Below are positions 14,170-19,677 of a DNA stretch of 19,677 bases, one piece after another. Origin of the DNA: MKRK01 sp001896915. GTDB lineage: Bacteria > Bacillota > Clostridia > Oscillospirales > Acutalibacteraceae. The position numbers and the translations under genes are program-made. The DNA is taken from positions 1-19,677 of the forward strand of contig CALJJF010000261.1 in assembly GCA_937973935.1 (NCBI GenBank), in the 5' to 3' direction. Position 1 is the stretch's first letter, and every line of letters begins with the position of its first letter. Under the pieces are notes generated by a model, which searched no databases, was not told the origin of the DNA, and saw only the letters and a program-made list of their open reading frames with translations.

Positions 14170-14208
14170 AAAAGACCGATGTGCTGGCAAAGCACATCGG
14201 TCTTTTTT
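14168..14208. terminator. Strong bidirectional terminator between the MerR gene and the ars operon
   Basis: A perfect 18-bp stem, with core GACCGATGTGCT (14174-14185) and its complement (14191-14202), a 5-base loop GGCAA, six A on the left and six T on the right. It can stop both the MerR transcript and the leftward ars transcript, whose last stop codon is at 14280-14282. Confidence 0.93.
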
Positions 14209-14279
14209 GTTCATCTATGGAAACAAGTGTAAGCAAGGGTTTAAAATAAGCAGTCCAGGAATGTTTGAGAATGAATATT

Positions 14280-15344
14280 TTATATAGAGGTTGATTTTTT
14301 ATCGGGGAACCAGCTTGTTGTTTTGTTGGCGATTTTTACAAGCGTCAGCATAACCGGCACTTCTACCAAAACACCGACGATGGTGGCAAGTGCCACAGGG
14401 GATGTAGGACCAAATAATGATATGGCAACTGCCACAGACAATTCGAAAAAGTTGGAAGCGCCGATCATACCCGCAGGAGCGGCTATATCGTGAGGAAGCT
14501 TTAATACTTTCGATGATACATAAGCGATAAAAAAGATCAGGAAGGTTTGAATGGTTAGGGGTATGGCAATCAGGAGGATGTGAAGTGGGTTTTGCATAAT
14601 CACATCGCCTTGAAAGGAGAAAATAATGATCAAAGTAAGTAAAAGACCAATCATAGTAACATTGTTGAACTTCGGAATAAACTTCTGTTCAAAATAATTT
14701 TGACCTTTTCTTTTGGTCAGAAGCATTCTTGTCAGAACGCCGCCCGCAAGCGGGATTACAACAAACAGCACAACAGACAGGATGAGAGTATCCCAAGGAA
14801 CCGCAACACCACTGACACCAAGTAAAAATGCGACGATGGGTGTGAAGGCGACCAGAATGATCAGATCGTTCGTTGCCACCTGTACTACGGTATAAGCAGG
14901 ATTGCCTTTGGTCAAATGGCTCCACACAAATACCATAGCCGTGCAGGGTGCCGCGCCAAGAAGAACGGCACCGGCAAGATAATCCTTTGCAAGTGCTGCA
15001 GGGATGATCGACCGGAAGATGACATAGAAAAAGAGCGCTGCGATACCGTACATAGTAAAGGGCTTGATGAGCCAGTTTGTCACCCATGTGACAAACAGGC
15101 CTTTTGGATTTTTTCCGACGTTTTTAAGGCTGATAAAATCAACCTTCATCATCATGGGATAAATCATAAGCCATATCAGTATGGCAATGGGAACGGATAC
15201 ATTGGCATACTCGAATTTCCCCAAAAAGCCAGGTACGACGGGCAGGGATTTGCCCAGCAAAATGCCAGCGCCCATACAGAGAATGACCCAGACGGTCAGA
15301 TATTTTTCAAAAAAGCCTATGCCGGTTGATTTTGTTTTTGTCAT
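14280..15344 (-). CDS. acr3: ACR3-family arsenite efflux permease
   Basis: A 354-residue membrane protein of about ten helices that exports As(III) (and sometimes Sb(III)) using the proton motive force. The family signature is clear: VLLGAAPCTAMVFVWSHLTKGNP with the essential Cys134, the later segment AGMIGASNFFELSVAVAISLFG, and the final VGVLVEVPVMLTLV. ATG 15344 is preferred: AAGGAG is 8 bases upstream. An in-frame GTG at 15353 lies in that ribosome site. The AAGGAG is made of the last two codons of the upstream flavoprotein gene, whose TGA ends 5 bases before this ATG, so translation is likely coupled. It is the last gene of the ars operon, with the strong hairpin at 14168-14208 downstream. 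Confidence 0.94.
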   Translation of the reverse strand: MTKTKSTGIGFFEKYLTVWVILCMGAGILLGKSLPVVPGFLGKFEYANVSVPIAILIWLMIYPMMMKVDFISLKNVGKNPKGLFVTWVTNWLIKPFTMYGIAALFFYVIFRSIIPAALAKDYLAGAVLLGAAPCTAMVFVWSHLTKGNPAYTVVQVATNDLIILVAFTPIVAFLLGVSGVAVPWDTLILSVVLFVVIPLAGGVLTRMLLTKRKGQNYFEQKFIPKFNNVTMIGLLLTLIIIFSFQGDVIMQNPLHILLIAIPLTIQTFLIFFIAYVSSKVLKLPHDIAAPAGMIGASNFFELSVAVAISLFGPTSPVALATIVGVLVEVPVMLTLVKIANKTTSWFPDKKSTSI

Positions 15345-15349
15345 AGCAA

Positions 15350-16990
15350 TCACTCCTTATTTTGTGCGTTGTATTGCTTTTGTCCGCCCGAGACATTAAA
15401 CACCTTTCGGAACCCGTTGTTCAATAGGATGTTTTGGGCGGCGTTTCCGGTAACTCCCTTGTTGCAATAGGTGACAGTAACCGTGTTTTTATCCATTGTA
15501 TCGACAGCGTTTCTCAGCGCTGCATGAGGAATGTTTTGGGCAGTATCCATATGTTTTTTATTAAACTGCTCAGAAGCACGGACATCAATGAGATTGTATT
15601 TCTCGCCCGATCGCATCAAAGCGTCCAGTTCATCTGCTGTCATCAGTTTCCGGCCTTTTGAAATGGCATTGTCAAGAATCATACCGGTATACATCACCGG
15701 ATCTTTTGTTGTGGAAAAGGGAGGAGCATAGGCAAGGTCAAGATGAAATAAATCTTCGACCTTCGCCCCGAAAGTGATGGCGGTAACAAATACATCCATT
15801 CGTTTGTCTACCCCCCCGTGTCCCACGATTTGGACGCCCAGCAATCTGCCACTGTTCTTGTCGGCAATCCCCTTGATTACCATTTCTTTTCCGCCCATAT
15901 ATTCGGGCCTATCGGGTTTGATGTTATGGCATACCTGCACATTAAAACCCTGTTCGACTGCCTCCCGTTCTGTCAATCCTGTCTGCGCTACCGTTAAGTC
16001 AAATATCTGAAAGATACCGGTGCCTAGGATCCCTCGAAACTCCAGACTGCCGCCTGTAATGCTGTCGCCGGCGATTCTGCCTGTTTTATTGGCAGTGGAC
16101 CCGAGTGGGCGGTATACAGGCTTTCCTGTGACCAAATGGTATTGCTCAGTACAGTCTCCGCAGGCATAAATGTTGTCAATATTGGTCTGCATTTTAGTGT
16201 TAACCTGAATGGCGCCGGTGATCCCAAGCCTAACGCCAGCGGAAAAGGCAAGCTCCGTATTGGGTTGCACTCCTGCCGAAATGAGCACCAGATCGGCGTT
16301 GATTTGTTCTCCGCCGGCAAGAATTATACCGCTTTCCGTAATCTCCGTCACAATAGCGTTCAGAAAAACGGAAACACCGTTTTTCTGAATCTCAGACTTG
16401 ACATGAACCGCCATATCACTGTCCAAACCGGGCATTACTTGGGGCAGCCGCTCAATCAATGTTACCTCCAGCCCGATCTTATTCAAATTTTCGCATACCT
16501 CCAGTCCGATAAACCCTGTGCCGATGATGGCAGCGGATTTCGGTGCGTTTTCATCGAGATAAGCTTTGATGCGGTTCATATCGCCAATGGTTCGCAGAGC
16601 ATAAACATGTTTATGCTCTGCCCCCTTGATCGGCGGAATCACAGGTTTTGCGCCGGTGGCAATCACCAGGGTGTCATAAATATCGGAAAACACTTCGCCG
16701 GTCAGCAGGTTCTTAACAATAAGCGTTTTTGTTTCAGGGTGAATGGCCAATACCTTATGCAGAATCTTGATAGTAACATTGTATTTGCGATGAAAAAATG
16801 CAGGGTCACGAGGGGTCAGCTCATCGGCACTTTCCACTGTGCCCCCCAGGTAATAGGGCATTCCGCAGGCAGAGTAGGAAACAAAGCTGTCTTTTTCATA
16901 CATGACAATTTCCGCATCTTCGTTGTTTCTTCGTGCCTTTGCAGCGGCAGAGGTCCCTGCAGCTACCGCTCCGATTATGACAATTTTCAT
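15350..16990 (-). CDS. CoA-disulfide-reductase-like flavoprotein with C-terminal rhodanese domain
   Basis: 546 residues in two parts. Residues 1-450 form a pyridine nucleotide-disulfide oxidoreductase: FAD-binding GAVAAGTSAAAKARR (7-21), the single redox cysteine Cys42 in SYSACGMPYYLGG (as in CoA-disulfide reductase, not a CxxxxC pair), the NAD(P)H Rossmann motif IIGTGFIGLEV, and YACGDC near the flavin. Residues about 455-546 are a rhodanese domain with DVRASEQF and active Cys509 in YCNKGVTGNAAQ. This architecture is known from CoA-disulfide reductase and NADH-dependent persulfide/polysulfide reductase. The loop keeps the length of the active-site loop but has Thr514 where many relatives have Arg. 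AAGGAGG lies 8 bases before the ATG. In the ars operon it may keep low-molecular-weight thiols reduced or handle sulfane sulfur; this is inference. Confidence 0.92.
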   Translation of the reverse strand: MKIVIIGAVAAGTSAAAKARRNNEDAEIVMYEKDSFVSYSACGMPYYLGGTVESADELTPRDPAFFHRKYNVTIKILHKVLAIHPETKTLIVKNLLTGEVFSDIYDTLVIATGAKPVIPPIKGAEHKHVYALRTIGDMNRIKAYLDENAPKSAAIIGTGFIGLEVCENLNKIGLEVTLIERLPQVMPGLDSDMAVHVKSEIQKNGVSVFLNAIVTEITESGIILAGGEQINADLVLISAGVQPNTELAFSAGVRLGITGAIQVNTKMQTNIDNIYACGDCTEQYHLVTGKPVYRPLGSTANKTGRIAGDSITGGSLEFRGILGTGIFQIFDLTVAQTGLTEREAVEQGFNVQVCHNIKPDRPEYMGGKEMVIKGIADKNSGRLLGVQIVGHGGVDKRMDVFVTAITFGAKVEDLFHLDLAYAPPFSTTKDPVMYTGMILDNAISKGRKLMTADELDALMRSGEKYNLIDVRASEQFNKKHMDTAQNIPHAALRNAVDTMDKNTVTVTYCNKGVTGNAAQNILLNNGFRKVFNVSGGQKQYNAQNKE

Positions 16991-17014
16991 TCTGTTTGCC
17001 TCCTTGATACACTC

Positions 17015-17347
17015 TTATTTATCCATCGTTTTTTGTAACAGCGCTGTAATTTCTCTTGGCTTCAAAACCCTGCCATAGCTCAGAACCTTGCTGTTTACCA
17101 CCAGAGCGGGAGTGGACATAACGCCGAAGGATGCGATCTGCGTGAAATCGGTCACGTGCTCGATCTCGGTGTGTATCCCCAGCTGGAGCAGGGCATCTTT
17201 CGTGTTCGCCTCCAGCTCGTTGCATTTTTTGCAGCCGGAACCGAGAATTTTCACCGAGTCCATGGTCACTGCGGAAGAATCAGTTTTTGCGTTTTTGGGT
17301 GGACAACCCTCCTGATCTGCCGGTTTTTTCTTGTTAAAAATGCTCAT
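17015..17347 (-). CDS. Thioredoxin-like redox-active disulfide protein (CxxC)
   Basis: 110 residues. A polar N-terminal extension of about 29 residues (with Cys15) precedes a small thioredoxin fold: KILGSGCKKCNELEANT with the active Cys39-Lys-Lys-Cys42, and the cis-proline Pro80 in VMSTPALVVNSKV. This is the thioredoxin_3 / TM0996-MTH895 type, commonly found next to ArsP-type permeases. It probably reduces disulfides or passes electrons or thiol-bound metalloid between operon partners. AGGGGG lies 8 bases before the ATG, and the permease gene ends 14 bases upstream. The next gene follows after 24 bases. It does not resemble ArsC of either the glutaredoxin or the low-molecular-weight-phosphatase type. 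Confidence 0.9.
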   Translation of the reverse strand: MSIFNKKKPADQEGCPPKNAKTDSSAVTMDSVKILGSGCKKCNELEANTKDALLQLGIHTEIEHVTDFTQIASFGVMSTPALVVNSKVLSYGRVLKPREITALLQKTMDK

Positions 17348-17361
17348 CGTTATATCCCCCT

Positions 17362-18375
17362 TTAAATAAATAGAAACTGAAATGTATTGAATAAATAACC
17401 TATGATGATAATGCCCCCGGTTACAATGCAGATAAAGGCGGCCAGCAGCTTTGGTTTGACTGCTTTACGAAGCATAATCATGGATGGTAAGCTCAAAGCT
17501 GTTACCGCCATCATGAAAGCCAAAATGGTACCAAGCCCGGCGCCTTTGAAAAACAGGCTTTCCGCAACGGGGATGGTTCCGAAAATATCGGCATACATCG
17601 GGATGCCAACCAGGGTAGCCAACACAACCGAAAAAGGATTGTCGTTCCCCAAAATACTTTGGATCCAGACCTCCGGGATCAGATTATGTATGACAGCGCC
17701 AATCCCGACACCTGCCAGTAAATACGGGGCGACCTTCTGTAAGGTTGCTTTTACCTGATCACTTGCATAACGCAACCGGTTTCTACGGGTTGGTTGGGAT
17801 AGTTCGATGACCGACGATCCGGCAGATGTAATGAATGACTCAACATATTTCCCCATTCCGAGTTTTTCAATCAGGCTGCCTGCGGTGATTGCGAGGATAA
17901 GTCCGACAATTACATAAGCAACGGCAACTTTGCCCCCAAAAATACTCATGAGAAGAACCAGAGAGCCCAAATCAACCAAAGGAGATGAAATCAGAAATGA
18001 GAAAGTTACACCCACCGGTAAGCCGGCACCGGAAAATCCGATGAACAGGGGGATGGAGGAGCAGGAACAAAAAGGCGTTACAGTCCCCAGTAAGGCAGCA
18101 AGGGTATTGGCGGCAATTCCATGAAAACGGGAAAGGATTTTTTTCGTCCGTTCCGGCGGGAAATGGCTTTGGACATATGATATTATGAATATTAGCAAGG
18201 AAAGAAGGATGAAGATCTTAATAGAATCATAAATAAAAAACTGTACACTGCCGCCCAACCGGCTGTTTGTCTCAAGCCCCAGGGCGGTTAAAGCATTACC
18301 GATCAGTTCGTTTAACCACTTCATTCCAAGAATCTGCTGTTGAAAGAAATCCCATAGGGACGCTATAATTTGCAT
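17362..18375 (-). CDS. ArsP-type (DUF318) permease
   Basis: A 337-residue membrane protein of about eight to ten helices. The family hallmark is LLGTVTPFCSCSSIPLFIGF with Cys103 and Cys105, and a second conserved stretch is LVGIPMYADIFGTIPVAESL, which mirrors the first in the two-fold repeat of these permeases. ArsP members export trivalent organoarsenicals; other DUF318 members have unknown cargo. A large loop of basic and polar residues (SQPTRRNRLRYASDQVKATLQKV) separates the two halves. AAGGAGG, formed by the last codons of arsR, lies 7 bases before the ATG, and the start is 2 bases after the arsR stop, so the two are tightly coupled. The ars context supports an arsenical cargo but does not prove it. 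Confidence 0.9.
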   Translation of the reverse strand: MQIIASLWDFFQQQILGMKWLNELIGNALTALGLETNSRLGGSVQFFIYDSIKIFILLSLLIFIISYVQSHFPPERTKKILSRFHGIAANTLAALLGTVTPFCSCSSIPLFIGFSGAGLPVGVTFSFLISSPLVDLGSLVLLMSIFGGKVAVAYVIVGLILAITAGSLIEKLGMGKYVESFITSAGSSVIELSQPTRRNRLRYASDQVKATLQKVAPYLLAGVGIGAVIHNLIPEVWIQSILGNDNPFSVVLATLVGIPMYADIFGTIPVAESLFFKGAGLGTILAFMMAVTALSLPSMIMLRKAVKPKLLAAFICIVTGGIIIIGYLFNTFQFLFI

Positions 18376-18377
18376 TC

Positions 18378-18701
18378 TCAGCCCTCCTTACAACTAAGAC
18401 TGTAACTGTTCCGCTGCTTCCCCTCGGGATCAATCACTGTAATTTCCCGCAATAATGCTGTGGCATATTGTATGCCTGCTTCAGACAAAGAATAATGCGT
18501 CCATTTGCCTTCCCGTCTGGCAGAAACAATGCCGCTGTCAACCAAAATCTTCATATGGTGGGATAAGGTGGATTGAACAATCCTCATTTTATCCAGTATT
18601 TCGCAGGCGCATTTCTCCCCGCTTTGCAGCATTTCAAGAATCATCAAACGGTTTTCATCACAAAATGCCTTGAAAACTCTTGCATTATTTTTATAGTTCA
18701 A
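18378..18701 (-). CDS. arsR: ArsR-family metalloid-sensing repressor
   Basis: 107 residues with the ArsR/SmtB winged helix: FKAFCDENRLMILEML (11-25), the metal-site helix GEKCACEILDKM with Cys31 and Cys33 in the CxC arrangement of As(III) sensors, recognition helix QSTLSHHMKIL (43-53) and wing REGKWTHYSL (63-72). Cys104 near the C-terminus could be a further ligand. It should release DNA when As(III)/Sb(III) binds. The frame stays open upstream and contains ATGs, but these lie inside the promoter and operator; GAGGTG 6 bases before TTG 18701 fixes that start. First gene of the operon, and so autoregulated. Confidence 0.92.
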   Translation of the reverse strand: MNYKNNARVFKAFCDENRLMILEMLQSGEKCACEILDKMRIVQSTLSHHMKILVDSGIVSARREGKWTHYSLSEAGIQYATALLREITVIDPEGKQRNSYSLSCKEG

Positions 18702-18721
18702 AGAAAACACCTCATATTCAT

Positions 18722-18767
18722 ATTTATCGATATGATTTATTATATTCATCATATCGATAAATGTCAA
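18722..18767 (-). promoter_or_regulatory. ars promoter with overlapping inverted-repeat operator
   Basis: On the minus strand a perfect TTGACA (18767-18762), a 17-base spacer and TATAAT (18744-18739). A perfect 14-bp inverted repeat, ATTTATCGATATGA (18722-18735) with its complement (18749-18762), separated by 13 bases, covers the -35 edge, spacer and start region. The ATCGAT core is typical of ArsR/SmtB operators. Binding here would block RNA polymerase. Confidence 0.9.
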
Positions 18768-18830
18768 TATATAATCCGCTTTTTTTAAAATTTTTTTTAG
18801 ATATAGCACAGAGACCATTCTATGAAAAAG

Positions 18831-18859
18831 TTGAAAACCATAGACGGAAATGGTATAAT
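18831..18859 (+). promoter_or_regulatory. Promoter of the DegV-family gene
   Basis: TTGAAA (18831-18836), 17 bases, then TATAAT (18854-18859) with TG at 18851-18852 as extended -10. It is divergent from the ars promoter and gives a leader of about 165 bases. Confidence 0.75.
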
Positions 18860-18865
18860 AATTTC

Positions 18866-19033
18866 AATATACGGTTCTTCAGAAGGATAACCTGTGGATG
18901 ATACAATCGGCGGTATTTTATGCTAGAGCCGAACAGCCATGGATTGAATGATTGCATCTTCAGAGGAATAGAAATAGAAGGGAATAACAGAACGGCTGTT
19001 ATGCTTACAAACCTATGGTTGGAGGGGTTACCA
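18866..19033 (+). other. Long 5' leader of the DegV-family gene
   Basis: About 165 untranslated bases. AACAGCC (18932-18938) can pair with GGCTGTT (18994-19000), and GGTT/AACC near 18875-18892 can form a small hairpin. A 17-codon frame starts at ATG 18898 with AAGGA about 10 bases upstream. No known riboswitch consensus and no terminator with a T run were recognised. Confidence 0.4.
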
Positions 19034-19677
19034 GTGAAAATTAAAATAACATCTGACAGCACTTGTGATTTGTCGGCGGAATTGATCGGGGAAAACAATA
19101 TTACCATCCTTCCGCTGAAGGTGATGAAACAGGGAAAGGCATACACCGACGGGGTGGATATTTCCCCGGCGGATATATTTTCCCATGTGAACAGCGGTGG
19201 GGAGCTGTGCACCACCGCAGCCTGCAACATCGAGGAGTACCGCAGCGTGTTTGCGTCATTTTCGGGACAATATGACGCCGTCATACATATCAATTTAGGC
19301 TCCGGCTTTTCTTCCTGTTATCAGAATGCCTGTATTGCGGCAGAGGAGTTTGACAATGTGTATGTGATCGATTCTCAAAATCTGTCCACCGGGCAGGGGC
19401 ATATCGTAATGGAGGCCTGTAGTCGTGCAAAAACCTGTACCGATGTACAGGTTTTATGCAGCGATCTGCGGGCGCTTACCCAGCGGGTGGAAGCCAGCTT
19501 TGTGATCAATCGGCTGGATTATATGGTGAAAGGCGGCCGCTGTTCCATGGTCGCAGCCCTGGGCGCCAATTTGTTGAAGATCAAACCCTGCATTGAAGTA
19601 AAGAACGGAAAAATGCAGATGGGGAAAAAGTATCGGGGTTCCTTTGCCGGTTGCCTTTCCCAGTACGTGAAGGAAAG
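19034..19677 (+). CDS. DegV family fatty-acid-binding protein (cut by window edge)
   Basis: 214 complete codons are visible; the C-terminus lies beyond the window (DegV proteins are usually about 280 residues). Family features are KITSDSTCDL at the start (the SDST lipid-carboxylate site), VDISPADIFSHV, CTTAACNIEEY, the LGSGFSSCYQNA segment, VIDSQNLSTGQG and the helix FVINRLDYMVKGGRCS. DegV (FakB-like) proteins bind a fatty acid and present it to the kinase FakA for phosphorylation and entry into phospholipid synthesis; which fatty acid is not clear. The start is a GTG with GGAGGGG (19021-19027) 6 bases upstream. A consensus promoter with a long leader precedes it. Confidence 0.92.
   Translation, partial: MKIKITSDSTCDLSAELIGENNITILPLKVMKQGKAYTDGVDISPADIFSHVNSGGELCTTAACNIEEYRSVFASFSGQYDAVIHINLGSGFSSCYQNACIAAEEFDNVYVIDSQNLSTGQGHIVMEACSRAKTCTDVQVLCSDLRALTQRVEASFVINRLDYMVKGGRCSMVAALGANLLKIKPCIEVKNGKMQMGKKYRGSFAGCLSQYVKE

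Noticed and set aside
13513..14214. A 233-codon open frame on the - strand
   Set aside because: It is antisense to the MerR/TipA-type gene and crosses the terminator; the sense frame has clear helix-turn-helix and TipAS motifs.
16136..17038. A 300-codon open frame on the + strand
   Set aside because: It lies wholly opposite the flavoprotein-rhodanese gene, whose motifs are unambiguous; its translation has no recognisable domain.
17015..17347. Arsenate reductase (ArsC)
   Set aside because: It has a CxxC with cis-proline in a small thioredoxin fold; it lacks the CxxxxxR loop of the phosphatase type and the glutaredoxin-type ArsC pattern.
18820..19293. A 157-codon frame on the - strand over the DegV start
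   Set aside because: It is antisense to the DegV promoter, leader and N-terminus, with no domain and no promoter.
1..19677. CRISPR arrays, tRNA or rRNA genes, insertion sequences, phage or toxin-antitoxin modules
   Set aside because: Reading both strands showed no spaced direct repeats, no cloverleaf or rRNA segments, no transposase or integrase motif and no paired small toxin-antitoxin genes.

Overview
The window reads as chromosomal DNA of a low-to-moderate GC, endospore-forming Firmicute, most likely an anaerobic member of the Clostridia. The reasons are strong AGGAGG-type ribosome sites, GTG and TTG starts, consensus sigma-A promoters (several with extended -10 TGn), a DUF1540 mini-protein, a DegV protein and a ytfI-ytfJ (DUF2953 plus GerW/YtfJ) sporulation pair. 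The genus cannot be set from this sequence. No rRNA, tRNA, CRISPR array, insertion sequence or phage gene was seen.

Layout. Positions 1-382 (-) hold the N-terminal part of an alpha/beta hydrolase. An MFS transporter (518-1732, +) and a histidine phosphatase (1753-2352, -) converge on one bidirectional terminator. Small genes follow on +: a DUF1540 protein (2556-2732), a two-CxxC zinc-ribbon protein (2870-3130), a DUF1801 protein paired with undecaprenyl-diphosphatase UppP (3206-4434), and a small beta-rich protein (4499-4789). A long co-directional run then spans 4960-12009: two unknown membrane proteins, an AlkA-type DNA glycosylase, an alpha-helical repeat protein, an SGNH-type lipoprotein with a Thr-rich linker, an SPL-type radical SAM protein behind its own internal promoter, an RluA-type pseudouridine synthase and a SUV3-like RNA helicase. 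It closes at a terminator facing the ytfI-ytfJ pair (12071-12986, -).

After a roughly 400-base AT-rich gap comes a MerR/TipA-type regulator (13411-14169, +). Its promoter has the 19-bp spacer typical of MerR control and an imperfect dyad. It converges, through a strong bidirectional hairpin, on a five-gene arsenic-type operon transcribed leftward (18701 to 14280): arsR, an ArsP-type permease, a CxxC thioredoxin-like protein, a CoA-disulfide-reductase-like flavoprotein with a C-terminal rhodanese domain, and an ACR3 arsenite efflux pump. The operon starts from a perfect-consensus promoter overlapped by a 14-bp inverted repeat, and the ribosome sites of at least two of its genes are built from the last codons of the gene before. 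A divergent consensus promoter drives a DegV family gene that runs off the right edge.

The clearest coordinated unit is the ars operon: sensor, two efflux proteins of different families and two thiol/sulfur redox proteins, with no ArsC-type arsenate reductase. The 4960-12009 run mixes DNA and RNA maintenance with envelope proteins and shows no obvious single pathway.
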